A program made the position numbers and the translations under genes. Shown here in pieces: positions 37,904 to 49,689 of a stretch of 64,000 bases of DNA. The notes below the pieces were generated by a model. It was not told where the DNA came from. It saw only the letters and a list, made by a program, of their open reading frames with translations, and did not search any database. The stretch spans positions 16,935,099 through 16,999,098 of the forward strand of contig NC_052506.1 in the NCBI RefSeq assembly GCF_014356525.2, read 5' to 3'. The DNA comes from Nilaparvata lugens (lineage: Eukaryota; Arthropoda; Insecta; Hemiptera; Delphacidae). Position 1 is the stretch's first letter; each line of letters opens with the position of its first letter.

Positions 37904-37907
37904 ATGA
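37896..37907 (+). promoter_or_regulatory. Three-codon upstream ORF overlapping the CAP-Gly start
   Basis: ATGCTGCAATGA encodes Met-Leu-Gln-stop, and the last four bases ATGA hold both the main ATG (37904) and the uORF stop. Such a stop/start overlap can allow termination-reinitiation or damp initiation at the main ATG. The main frame has an upstream in-frame TGA at 37886-37888, so 37904 is the first possible start in that exon. Confidence 0.4.
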
Positions 37908-39459
37908 ATACTTGTGCACCACCTATATTGGTTGGAGAAAGAGTTTTCTGGTTGGCAAGTGGAAGTGGCATTCCACAAGCCAGCACAGTACGATGGATTG
38001 GTCATATTCCAGAAATTGGCCCAGAATGGACTATTGGTCTGGAATTGGTGTGTACCTATCATTGTTGATTTTCCTTTTACATAAAACAATATCTTGTATT
38101 TTATTAAAACCGTTTCATATAACGCTCTTTCGACAGCATCCTTTCAGCTGTTGAAAATGTATACAGTACTGTTCTACCATTGATTTATCTTTAGCCTGAA
38201 TAATCATTCATGAAAATGTTGTAAACTGTTGTAGGTATAAATAGAACCTTCACATATAGAGCTACTGTTCTTAGTTTTTAAACTAATCGCTTATAAAATA
38301 GTTCAGTCTTACCACTTGTAGAGCTGACTCCTCAAAATATAATTTATCAGCCTAAAATTCGCTTTCCGGTTGTTCGGAACTCACCTAAATCTGAAGGTCC
38401 ACTCATCTCTCATCAACATCCGTCTCAATTACCACGCACAAGTCTGGAGCTTTTGTGGGCATCATCCTTAGCAAAAAACATTGTCAACAGTGGCTGTCGG
38501 TAGTTTTACAGAAATTCTTAAGGATAAATAAAGTAGGAATAACTTGAAACTATCAGCATTGGTTCTATGCAAAAAATAATTTATATTATTTACGAGAGAT
38601 GCCACTGCTTTTCTTAAATGTCACTCAATTTTGTACGCTGACGACACAACGTTTTTCAATAATTGTGATGATTTGCAAGAGCTCAAAGCTCACTGATTCC
38701 ACTTTATTTCAATATGGTTTAAAGCTAATAATTTTGTGCTAAACGAAAATAAGACTCAAACAATGTATTTCACTCTCCGAGATGGTCTAGAGAGTTCGAA
38801 TGTGACAAAATCTGTAAAAAAATTAAGGTATGTTTATTGACAGAAACCTGACTTGGGAGGTTCACATTAATTACATCTCGAGTAAGCTGTCAAGAGCTAT
38901 TTATTTGATCAAACAACTCAAATCTCATGTTCCGGACATGTTCCTCAGAGGAACATGGTCATCTGGGGTCATCTTACTTTGCTTCTTCCAAAGTATTGCT
39001 ACATATGGCATACTAATGTGGGGTGATAGTTGTCATGCTGAAAGAATTTTACTGTTACAAAAAAGGGTGTTCAGGGTATTAACGGGTTCTGATTGGCACA
39101 TGCAAAGCCCCTTTTTATTTATCTAAATATAATGACAGTAGTCAATTATTACAGATTTGCAGTCCTATTACACGTAAAGAAAAATTCATCAAATTTGAAA
39201 TTGAGACTTGATAGACATTCTTACAAAACAAGGAGTTGTAATAGAATTGACACCTACCATCGACTATCCAAAACAGCGAACAGTTATGGCACTATCGGTA
39301 TCAAAATGTACAATAAAATACCTTCGGACATACTATTGGAGACAGAGAAAAAATTTTAATGTAGGTTAGCAAATTGGCTGTTATTGAATCCTTTTTATTG
39401 TATAACTGAATTCCTTGAAAAAACAATAATCATTGCTTAGTGACCTGTTATATGTATGT

Positions 39460-39515
<56 letters not shown>

Positions 39516-40839
39516 TTTGTTATATTTATTATTTGTTGCTATTTGTATTCATGCACTTTCAGTTATTATTATTTTGTGGTAAAGAGTCCACAGCTCATGC
39601 TGTAAGCAGTGATATCTCATATCTCACTTTTATTAGTGTGTTATATTTTGTGTATTGACATTGCCTTTTTCCTATGAATCTTATGACAATAAAAGTATAT
39701 TTATTTATTTATTTACTTGATGCTAATAGTTTCAAGTGAATCCAACTATAATGTAATATGATTAGAAGAGGATGAGAACCGAACATATGATTTGGGAATA
39801 CATATAATTATGTCACATCCACACTATTGCCCAATGCCTACAAATGACGACGAGCGAGAGAGTGAAGCGCTCGCGTTCACTGGCCTTTGCTTGCTATCGC
39901 TCTGATCTTTGTTGAGCGAAGGCGAGTGGTCAGCCGAGCATCCACAAATGGTAACATTGCAGTGTAGATGATACTTACTTACTTGGTATTTGTTGTCTTG
40001 GTCCTTGACTGGGTAGATCCAGATAGACTGCGTCAGTAACAATTTCATTTCGGTCGTTGCCTGCTAAGCGGCTTGTCCTCCAACTCTGACAGAGCATAAA
40101 TGGGTCGCTCCAACAGTTTCCTCCTTATCAGTGACCTGAAGCTGGTGATATTTCCACTTCTGATGATAATTTGGATCCAGTACTTCAGGTAGAAAACCTT
40201 AAAATCAAGTGGGTGTTAGAAGCCCGAAAGCAGCGTACTGCAGCTTTAAGATGCAAACTTTTGAAAATAGAAGATACAAACAGGCAAGTCATTAAAATAT
40301 TTCAGTGCTGCTATTTGGTAGCTCTTCTATTTCCTTGACAGCCTGCAGCGTGGAACTTGCAGGTATCCTACCGATCGAGTATTGTGGCTATGTATTTCGC
40401 CTCTCTTTTGCCGGTATTCTGCACCACTCCCTGCATGCAACAGCAAGCTGAAGGCTTATTGGCTATACACAGCCATTATCTGCATCTTTAAGAGTGGTCA
40501 GCAATGCTCTAGGTAGTCGGAGAAGGAGATTACTCACAGTGACCAGCAAGATGGCAAGACCAGCATGGCCAAGCTGGTAGCGACTTGGCGATACTGTGGA
40601 CTAGGCATTAGAAGAGCATGAGAACTGAGCATCTTATTTGGTATGTGAGAGTGATTGTTGGTTTGTTCTGTTGCAGGACAATGCCCTGCCTTACGGCGGC
40701 ATCGATGGGGCGTGGGGCAACCGGCTGCTGTTCTCGTGCAAGCCGAAGCATGGCCTGTTGGTGCCGCAGTCGCAGGTTGCAACCGCAAACTCAAACCACA
40801 TTCCAGGTTTGAAGAGCACTGCTCAGCAAGTTTTGTCCT
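37904..40839 (+). CDS. CAP-Gly domain exons (5' end of a gene; possibly an isoform of the HOIL-1-like gene)
   Basis: Two plus-strand exons encode one CAP-Gly domain. Exon 1 (coding 37904-38047) encodes VGERVFWLASGSG, VRWIGHIPE and EWTIGLEL and ends at GAATTG/GTGTGT. Exon 2 starts at 40677 after GTTCTGTTGCAG and continues in phase with DNALPYGGIDGAWGN, LLFSCKPKHG and LLVPQSQV. Together they match the CAP-Gly pattern G.RV...G..G.V...G......W.G.ELD......DG.....FxC...HG.(F/L)V. Exon 2 could end at 40806 (weak donor GTTTGA) or 40839 (donor GTAACT); both leave phase 1. CAP-Gly domains bind tubulin/EB-type C-termini or, in CYLD, proline-rich partner segments; a CYLD affinity is only a resemblance. 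No CYLD catalytic exon was seen before 49 kb. Both end points fit the phase of the exon at 53462. A 22-nt exon-like piece at 40904-40925 (CTTTCAG / GTAATG) is also phase-compatible. The ATG overlaps a three-codon upstream ORF. Confidence 0.7.
38356..38480. repeat. Dispersed repeat C, copy 3
   Basis: Matches the copies near 2828 and 15466: GCTTTCCGGTTGTTCGGAAC, ACCACGCACAAGTCTGGAGC and TGTGGGCATCATCCTTAGCA. It sits immediately upstream of the LINE remnant below and may belong to it. Confidence 0.5.
38570..39720 (+). pseudogene. Decayed LINE reverse transcriptase (jockey-like)
   Basis: The YADD box of a reverse transcriptase is visible at 38634-38645 (LYADDTTFF), followed by an in-frame stop, then KANNFVLNENKTQ, a frameshift near 38825, FIDRNLTWEVHINYISSKLS, YGILMWGDS and LLLQKRVFRVLTG. 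After a second frameshift near 39110 come YRFAVLLHVKKN and YNKIPSDI. This is the C-terminal half of a jockey/CR1-type polymerase with its usual downstream region. The element ends near 39715 with GACAATAAAAG and a TTTA repeat tail. It lies in the intron between the two CAP-Gly exons. Confidence 0.8.
39462..39514. repeat. (TA)n microsatellite
   Basis: About 26 consecutive TA units, within the 3' part of the LINE remnant. It creates a spurious Ile/Tyr-rich frame. Confidence 0.95.
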
Positions 40840-41247
40840 GTAACTGATGACTTGTTTGATGGCGTTTGTTTTCTACTAACACTATGATGCTGCCACCTTT
40901 CAGCTGATCGCTACTCTCCACAAAGGTAATGTCACCAATTCTCATACACTTTTTTCTATCTAACTTTATGGTTTGTTTGTTGATAGATCGTACATTTGCT
41001 CTAATCTGATTTGAAGTAAAATTTTACAGTTTTCATTCTCGTATTAATAGTTGTTGCATCGTACATTCCATTATAAAGATATTTGAAGGGCCACTGGATG
41101 TCTAACCGTGTTGCTTTGTCTAATCGTATCCTTAAGCGGGATATTAACTATCCGACAATTTGATCCAACTACGTTGGGTGTTTCACCACTCAGGCACCGG
41201 CTGGTTAGTCCAACATCCCCACTCACGTTCCAATTCGAACGTGACTA

Positions 41248-41562
41248 TAGTGAGGTCTACGTTATAATGACTGAAGAAATATAGAGAAAAGAGTAGCCAA
41301 TTCTCTGTCTGCCAATGCCTTCTATAGAAGGTAGCTGATAACCTACCGGTTTATCGGAAGTAATATCAACTGTTAAAAATAATCAGTTATATTCTATTCT
41401 CCCAGAGAATATAGTTTTCAATAAATTAGGTTTGATAATAAATTCTTATAATTGAGATTGAATATCTTGTTGATTGATTATAGTAAAGGATATCGCTATC
41501 TGCTTTATCGAATGATAGACAGGAAAACAACATAAATGTTAATCAAAACGTGAACCTCACTA
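41248..41562. mobile_element. TA-flanked MITE D, copy 2
   Basis: Ends TAGTGAGGTCTACGTTATAA and ACGTGAACCTCACTA are inverted repeats flanked by TA (41246-41247, 41563-41564). Inner blocks such as CTGATAACCTACCGGTTTAT and TAATATCAACTGTT align with copy 1 at 20311-20700. Non-coding, about 75 bp shorter than copy 1. Confidence 0.65.
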
Positions 41563-41599
41563 TAAACGGCTGACCTTGCGAGGTCGGACAAGTCAGGTG

Positions 41600-42370
41600 A
41601 ACAGTTTACCAGACTTGTCCGACTAGTCTGGCAGCATTCTCCCCGCCCACAACAATCTTCCAACAAGCTGGTTGGAGAACTCTCTAGAAATGCAGCTAGC
41701 TAGTATTATGTCATCTATTCTATTGAAATCTCCGGTTAGAATTGATTCAATATACCACATGGCTTTCACGTGATGTAATGTCAATGACTTTTCCGACGCC
41801 ATTGTTAATTCAGCTGCGGCACTGGGAGACTCGTAGTTTGGGCTCTTGTGAACAAAGCCGGCTTTGCGCCAGTTGTCTCCGCCCTGCCGTAGAATTGTTA
41901 CAGCCATTTCTGTGAGAGACATTTTTGTGACGAGTCAGAGTTCAAAATGCAGCTCTCCCGTGAGCAAGGCGATGAGCAGTGTGATCCAGACCCAGGACCC
42001 AGACGTTTTAGAAAATGTTATCACTGGAGATGAGTCTTGAGTGTTCCAGTACGACCCATTTCCATTTACCAACAACATTTCGTAAAACGTCTGGGTCCTC
42101 GTCACTCTTCGTTTACGAGAGAATGCTGCATTTTGAACGTTGACACGTCACAAAAACGTATCTCACAGAAATACCTGTAGCAACTCTCCAGCAGGGCGGA
42201 GACAACTGGCGCGAAGTCGGCATTGTTCACAAGACCCCAAACTACTAGTCTCCAAGTGCCTCAGTACTCTGCAATGTACAATGGCATTGGAAAATCATTG
42301 GCATCATTTTCCGGACATGCCCTGGATAGTATTATTGATCACGTATCCTTTCTCGCCTTATAAAGGATAA
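41600..42370. mobile_element. Large imperfect palindrome around a mariner fragment
   Basis: About 41800-41960 on the minus strand and 42105-42245 on the plus strand are copies of each other (ATGTCTCTCACAGAAATGGC / CGTATCTCACAGAAATACC; CAGGGCGGAGACAACTGGCG in both; TGTTCACAAGAGCCCAAAC / TGTTCACAAGACCCCAAAC). A second inner pair (AGGACCCAGACGTTTTA / TAAAACGTCTGGGTCCT) brackets a mariner transposase scrap at 41999-42058. Apparent ORFs on the two arms are mirror copies and not genes. Confidence 0.65.
41999..42058 (+). pseudogene. Mariner transposase catalytic-region scrap
   Basis: The frame reads PDVLENVITGDES, a stop, then VFQYDP. VxTGDE(S/T)WVFxYDP is the segment holding a catalytic Asp of mariner transposases; here the Trp codon has become TGA. 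The copy is dead. Confidence 0.65.
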
Positions 42371-42539
42371 AGCCAATCCTATTGGCCAACGAACCTGTAT
42401 AATGGTTCAAAGAACCATTGTGTTGAAAAATTGAAGCTGTTCGATGAAAGTATTACAAAGTTATCGTCGGACATACAAACAAACCCATAAATGGACAACT
42501 CGAGCCCCAAGCTAGAGTCATAAGCTGTTTCAATTATTC

Positions 42540-45139
42540 CTAATGACTATATTTATCGCAAGTTCCTTGTAATACCAAATACCATAGGATGATCGTACCT
42601 TAAAAATTGAATGCCTTGAGTTGAACCTTCATAATGTAGGATGATATCTCTTGAAGCTTCACTGGTTGTAAAGTACTTGAGGGCGTTAGGGTTTGGTTAG
42701 GTTGGAAAGAGTGCAAACTTAGTTTTAGGTATGTGAAAGGATTGCGTCAAATGATCATTATAATTAATCGATCACCGTACAATAAATTTCACCCGGTTCC
42801 TGAGTAAATTTTACCCCGGGTACCTGTTCTTATTCTTTTGAACCAACAGCGCGCCAATTTCATCCTGAATTTGTTTGCTTGTGTGCATTTGAAAGTCACT
42901 ACTGTCTTGGTGACATCAAATTCAATGAATGATTTGAAATGTTCACCATTGAATTAAGTCATTCCACATTGAACTGGATTGACGATAGTTTTCCCAATAT
43001 CATGTTAAATCACAATGATGTTTTTCACCGGATTTGTCCTCATTCAAAGTATAGGAACATCAACTCTATTCATTGCCCAGTGCAAAGTTCTGATTGTTTC
43101 TGTCTTGACGTTTTGCTGATTCTTTAATCAGTTGACTAATACAAGACCTTGAGATTCTTAGAAGTTGAATAATGTTAAGAAAGTTACAGATGAAATAAAT
43201 GTCAAATTCACATTATCTGTTTTCAAGGTACTTTCATTTCTCTACTACCGAAAATAATCTTTGTACTCTTGTCATTTAAGAAATATTTAAAATATTTATG
43301 TATTAAACAAAACACATTAATCTAAATAATTCTGTCATCGAGTCCTAATTCAATAATCATAGTATTACTTTCCATTTTTTTTTTATTATTCTTATATTAT
43401 AGGATATTTGGTGCTTCATTGGAGATTTGATTGAAAACGTATTTTGCTTATTATAAAAGTAGTATGCTATATCATGATTCCTGTCAATAATAGTTTACAT
43501 CGAAAAGTCCTAAGCCAATCTTCCTCACCCTTAACAATTTGTATTATCAAATCCTACAGATAGATTTAGGTTTGTTTAGGCAGTGTAGTTCTCAATGAGT
43601 ATTCTTCTCATCTAATCGTAGAATAAAAAATTAAAAGTGCTGATAAAAGTTCCTTCAAGGAATTAACTTTTCAGTAATTGTGGTTTCTATTTACAAAAAC
43701 GATCACATATAGAAAGCATGCCTGCATGCGTGTAACAAGTGCAAAGAGCGTATGCACATATTAAACTGAAAGATGAAAAAATGTGTTATAAACTTCAAAG
43801 CTTACACTGACATATATTTTTGATTATTGAGAATGTTTGACATAGACGCCACAACAAAGAACAGTCTGAAATAAACTATAGAAGATTTCACATAAAATTG
43901 GAATCCTTTTCATTTGTTGACGTTTGTTTGGGCAGTAATGTCTACTTTATCACTTGACCACATCAGAACTAAGTAATGTCTCTTCTACTGTTTCCCTTTT
44001 TCTAATCGTAGATTCTTTGATCCAGTCTCTTTGTGTTCCATTTTATCTCAAGAAATGTCTACTAACGCTTCACTCACTCATCGAAAGTAACTGAAATAAA
44101 ATGCTTACTTTCTTATTCTAGTCATCTGATTGATGCTCTTAAGCATGTAACTAAGTATTCGTTGCAATACAGTGTAACACTATTTTTTTTTTAAAATAAT
44201 CTTGGATATACACAAGCTAAATTTATATTCAACTCAGTAAACATTCATACAAACAATACATATATCAATACAAATCAAACGTGTAGCTGCTTGAATGCTT
44301 AAATTTCCAATTCAGCATTTCAATTTATAATCTTAATTCATTTTAGAAATGTAAATCTCTCATCAAATTATCATGAATAATGATAGTTTAATGATAGTTT
44401 ATCAATTTAATGATAGTTTGCTTTGATCAAAAACCAGATTTAATTCAATTTGATTTAATTTAATAATAGTTTGCTTAGATCAAAAACCAGATTTCAATTT
44501 TGCTGTAGGGTATACTGAGTGGCCAGATCATTTTATCAGTCGAATAAATTTGCAAAATTACACATCAAATGTCATGGAATTATCACTGGAGAAATTATTT
44601 CGTTTACAACATTTTTTTCCTGAGGATAAATTGAATAGATTAATCTTGTAATGGGTAGATCAGCCGAAAAGAAAGTTAGTCACAAGTCATAGAAGTCGCT
44701 AGACGTAAATGGTACATTAGAATTGATCACATGAAACAAAGTTTGATATTTGTTTGAATAAAGGATACTCGGCAGTTGTGTTTGGAGTTACAATATTAAG
44801 GGCTTGTCATGATAAACATCTCAGGTGTCAATCAAATGACTTTGTCCCATCAGTATTGTTTGCCAGGAAATGTATCGACTTATTGGCAGCAGTGTGTTTC
44901 ATTCATGCTGGCATTAATTATTGTTTATTAATTTGAGATCATACCAGCACTATGTCAACGACACAACATCCACTCCTATCCAACTGTTTACCCGAATTGT
45001 GTTTCACTCTGTTCCTCTTAAATTTGTATACAAGTCCTCTGAATGGCGCTTGCTTTTTGTGTGTTTATTTTATCTTCTACAAAACAATCGCCTCTACTTC
45101 ACAAACTGGTAAGGGAAATTTGAACTTATTTTAGTTGTT
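42540..45139. other. No gene recognised
   Basis: No exon or sizeable element could be supported. A direct duplication of about 45 bp occurs at 44402-44442 and 44459-44500 (ATAGTTTGCTT.GATCAAAAA then CCAGATTT). If the CAP-Gly exons join the 53.5 kb exon, this whole stretch is intronic. Confidence 0.4.
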
Positions 45140-45153
45140 CAATGTGGTACTAA

Positions 45154-45782
45154 TAATAATAATAATAATAATAATAATAAGCGTCTTTATTTAAGAAACA
45201 AAACCAAACGAATCATCAAGCATACAACATATTGAACAAAAAATTTTCAAAACAAAAAATACTTCTTAATAAACCTAGTGAACTGTATAAAAGACTAATT
45301 TGACATAACCGGAAGGTTGTCTGTCAGGAGTCGGTATCTACTGAATCATTATTACAATGCTTTATCCTAACTGATTAATATCCTTCGATCAACAAAACTA
45401 AAAATAAAGTTAACAATTTGATAATTATAATTATGATACTGTTATCCTAGAAATAAAAATAATATGCAATATTCTTAAAATAATGAATAGAAAATACATA
45501 GTGAATAAATAATAAACTTTTCCCTTCATCAAAACAAAACAGAAAAAAAAACAACACTTGAATGATTTTAATTGAATGTCATACTTTCGCCACTATATAG
45601 CCAAATTACTAATTACTACTATTAGGACCTACTCAATTTAATAATTGAATTCTTCGATTAGTGACTCTCTTATTTTGCTTGCTTGTTGCACGTACCGTGC
45701 CAGCTTCCACCAATCACTTCCATTGAGCCAATCAATGACCTCTGAGTCACTCAATTCAACTTTCCCCAAAAAGGCTCTTCGA
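45154..45782 (-). mobile_element. 5'-truncated LINE with intact target-site duplication
   Basis: The insertion is bounded by a perfect 14-bp direct repeat CAATGTGGTACTAA (45140-45153 and 45783-45796). On the minus strand it begins in coding sequence at 45782, stops at 45638 and ends in an untranslated tail with a (TTA)n repeat against the left flank. Truncated 5' end, simple-repeat 3' end and duplicated target are diagnostic of target-primed reverse transcription. The intact duplication suggests a fairly recent insertion. Confidence 0.85.
45638..45782 (-). pseudogene. C-terminal 47 codons of a LINE protein
   Basis: The frame reads RRAFLGKVELSDSEVIDWL, then NGSDWWKLARYVQQASKI and RESLIEEFNY before TAA. 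WWKLARYV..A and the position just upstream of a (TTA)n-tailed 3' end mark it as the end of a non-LTR retrotransposon ORF2. The polymerase domain is absent. Confidence 0.6.
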
Positions 45783-45796
45783 CAATGTGGTACTAA

Positions 45797-48629
45797 CAAA
45801 ATCTATAAATATAGAAATATCAGGTAATCAATAAGATGAGTGTAGAATATAATATACTATTATTTTGTGCTAATTCAAGACGAGAATTTATTGTATGTTG
45901 TTACAATAATTAAGCAAGAATTCTCATCATATTTTTAAACATTGTTACAAATTATAGTTACATAATTAACACTATTCCTGCAACTTGTGCACTATTCAAA
46001 GGAAATTAACATTTCGTGGCTTTCCAAAATCATAGTCATTTTTAGTCAAATATGATTTTCATCTCAACACCAGCACGAAACGGTCTTCGCCACACCAAAG
46101 AATGAGTGTTTTTTTCACTTTAAAGTGATATATAAAATACAATAGTAATGATTTCATAAATATAAAACTTCCATTTCATGGAGACATCAATTTTTGCCAT
46201 GTAGCATTTAGCTGGATAACCTCCATCGTGAAAACAAAATCAAAATAAAACTGTAAATTTGAATGTGTTAAACATCTATTATCATCAAGATTTCAGTAAT
46301 TCTATATAGACGACATTTTTATAATGTCTTCTAGAACTTGGAATGTGTTAAAGAAATTCTTTATTCTGTTCTTAATTTATGATTTCAGCTTAAAAATATT
46401 TTATATTTATTTTTTCTTAACACCGGTGCCTTCTTCTAAAACATATTTCTTCACAAACGTAATAGAAGGAGCATCAGTTTTTTCATATATTTTTTGTTTG
46501 TACCAATCTTGTATAAGTAGACGAATGAGGTACGTTTGTTAGATATTGAAAACAAGTAATTCATCCAAAATAAATTTATAGGTAGGAAGGATGAAGAGAA
46601 AAGGAAAACGTAGGACAACATTTTGTACTAGAATGTTATTTTATATTTGTTAATACAATTTAATATAAATATTAGTGTGAGTGAAATTCGACAGTTCATT
46701 TTTTGGTTAATTCGCCACGATGCTAATTCATTTTAATATGAAATCCGTTATATAGCTCACGTGAATTGAAAAAAGTAAACATGTGACATATTGCTTATCG
46801 ATCATTTAGATCATTCTGTGACTTTAGCATCAGCCTTTTGACGTTTGAAAAAGACGGGTAATTTGAACTAGATTTCGACTTCCTTGTCAAGACTACTTCA
46901 AAAGTAAGCAATTTATAACGTTATTAAGCCGAGAGAGGCGACACTTACTCTTAATCATGCTTGATTGTTCTTGATTATGAATTGTGCCAGCCGCAGCCAC
47001 ACTCACTCGGTTCTTTATTGTGATGTCGGGTCAAAAGACTCTCAACATTTTCACTCATCCACAATCGAATAGTCGATGGAATAGTATATCAATGAAATAC
47101 TACAGTATATATTACGAAATCAATATAATTATGAAGCGAATGATAACATTTTCTAACTGTTTTATTTTTATAAATCAAAATATTTATGTCGTAAATAAAC
47201 AATTTAAAAAACGGGTACTTGGATTTTTATTTTTTATTTCTATTCAAGAGTAGCCCTAACGGAAAAAGATAATTTGTTTTATTTACTTGTAGCCTATATA
47301 CTGTATATATTTTTGTCATCCTTTTTAGTGCATTTTCTTATTATTCCAATTCTTGCTCAATGTACGGATGTATAGCCTATTATAGCATTATTATTTCTAT
47401 ATTATAGGCTTATTAAATGCAAAGTTCATTGTAAAGTTCAGGTAGACTACATAGTTTCAAGGTCGTCCTGTCGTGAATAGTTAGGACGTGTAATAGTGTC
47501 CTAACTTACAGATAATTTTGGAAAAGAGCCAAGGTTTAATGAAGAATCCATAATATTATAATATATAATATGAACATGTATCGGGTATCTAATTTTTGTC
47601 ATTATTTCCATACCACACCTGAAAGAGTTGACTGCTTGTCTCTATTTACCCATACTATAGGGTTTCTTTATTTATTTATTCAATCTCAGACAACCAAATT
47701 CGGGTTGTATCTGTGGTTTCAGTAGAGAAACTTTTTCGGAAAATGATCAAATCGAACTTTACTTCAATCTATATTTTTCCTGTATGATGCCAACATAAGC
47801 TTTCTTCTTCCACTTCCTTCAGTATTGATTTGGATCAGTATTCTGTTGAAATTTTAGTTAAACTTGTATATGCTTTGTTTTAAGTCTATTTCTTTAAAAG
47901 TAGAGTAGAATAGAGTGTACTATTATACACATCTTCACCAACCAGATGCTTTGACCATCAACGGTTGCCTAATTTTCTGTGTTGTTGTTAATTTCCGTTT
48001 TTTCTTCATCATATCATTCGAAAACCATGTGACTATTTTTTGTTTTGTCTTTTTTGGCTAAGAGGGGTGGAAAAGGGGGAGTTTTTAAGCAGCTTCCAGT
48101 TTGATATTTTCTCCAGTTTCGAAATGAGCATATGCTTGGCATTTCACAGTAAATGAGTTCCAGCGTGAATAGTTTCCCCTGACAGGATACTGTGGGAGGC
48201 GTGCTAAGTATAGCCTAACATCCATGCATCTTCCAACACTTACCACAATAATGTTTTTCTGTCTTGTTTTCACACCCAACTACAATATCAGTCTTTACAT
48301 GCCAGTCTATTCGCTCTAAAAATACTCATCTTCAATTCTTTCCATTTGAATAAACACTCACCATCGCCCTATGCTCCTAAACGTCTGTTTTTAGTGGCAA
48401 ATTCAAGTTCAAACTGTCTGTTTAATGTTTAGTTTGAGAATACAGACTTTTCATCTCAAACAATGTTTGCTTGAAATAACTGTTATGTATTTGATATAGG
48501 AACTTATTGGAAGAAAGAGTTTTAGATCTTTTAAATGATTGTTGTTTTTATAAGTGTAATAAATATTTAATTGAATGTATCTTTAAAATGTTGAACTTTT
48601 TTTTCTGAAATGGTGAATTATCCACTCAC
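45797..48629. other. No gene recognised
   Basis: AT-rich, with several short hydrophobic frames (for example 46324-46542) that lack any domain, splice signals or codon bias. 48060-48280 is slightly richer in GC and carries a minus-strand frame without known features. Confidence 0.4.
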
Positions 48630-48795
48630 AGCTCATATCATTGCCAACACACAAGGGATCTTATGTTGGCAATGCTAAAATTACATTTATTATATTGTAT
48701 TACTTATGTTCCAATGTCCATTTATATTGTATAATCTAATCCTATTGTACAATAATTATGTTTTTTGGCAATAAATTCAAATTCAAAAATTATCA
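48630..48795 (+). repeat. Possible LINE 3' tail with hairpin
   Basis: CATTGCCAACACACAAGGGA pairs with ATGTTGGCAATG a few bases later, and the segment ends TTTGGCAATAAATTCAAATT then CAAAAA, resembling the hairpin-plus-(ATTCAA) terminus of some non-LTR retrotransposons. No coding part is attached. Confidence 0.35.
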
Positions 48796-49689
48796 TTAGA
48801 AAATTATAATAATCTTGTTTTTGATACTCATTAATCAGAGAGTTGAATAAAGTAGAATGTCATTTTAATTATTCAATTATTATGAAGTACCTGAATCTGG
48901 TTGCCCAAATTAAACGGCAATGTTTTTATAATGTAAAAAATTTAACTGTATATTTTAACTTTTTAACAAATAAATATGTCATATGAAGAAAATAAATCAT
49001 TGGAAATAGTTCACAAATCATTTAGTCATGATTTTATTTTATATAAGAAATTGAAATTTGTTTCTACATTATTATTTTCTCTTAGGAACTTTTTTCATCT
49101 ACATCTCTGTTCCCTAAATCTTTTCTAATCGTGAAATGCATCCAACAAAATAAACGTGTTGTTGCTGTTTGAAATTGGTAAGAATGAAGTCTAAAGATGT
49201 AGGCATTGGTTTTGGCAGCGCCTGCCAACCTTGTGCCATCATTACATCACATTCTATTTAAGAAAGCAATATTTACAGTTCTGATAGTCAGAAATAAGTA
49301 TTGGATTACATTTTTTATCCTCCAGCATATAAATGATTAGCTTTAATCTGAATGTTCCTCATTACAGCTTATAGCATAATTACAACATTTGTAGATCTAA
49401 ACCTATAACGTTCGCATCAAATTACACTTGAGTTTATCATTCGCCAATGGGCGAAACACTCTTGTTTCCATAGGAAGTATTTTATTATGTAGTAGATCCA
49501 CTAATATTGAACCATGAGTTGTATGTTTTTCTCTTAATATTTAAAATCTCATTTAACTAAGATATCATAGAATTCAAAATTATTTGTCTTGAGTTCAATT
49601 CACGGAAGTTTGATAGTCAAATATTTTTGCTTGATTTTTGAATATGACAAATTCGGCGTGAGTGGCTTGTCTAGTTTAGCAGATGATTT

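Noticed and set aside
37904..40839. Naming the CAP-Gly gene CYLD
   Set aside because: Only a CAP-Gly domain is visible; no USP catalytic box was found before the next unit, and many proteins have CAP-Gly domains.
41623..41922. 99-aa minus-strand ORF as a gene
   Set aside because: The same sequence recurs inverted at 42105-42245, so it is an arm of a transposon-derived palindrome.
44402..44500. CRISPR-like or regulatory direct repeats
   Set aside because: Only two units of about 45 bp with adjacent spacing; a simple local duplication in eukaryotic DNA.
46324..46542. 72-aa hydrophobic ORF as a membrane protein
   Set aside because: Hydrophobicity is expected of AT-rich random frames; there is no motif, splice signal or conservation evidence.
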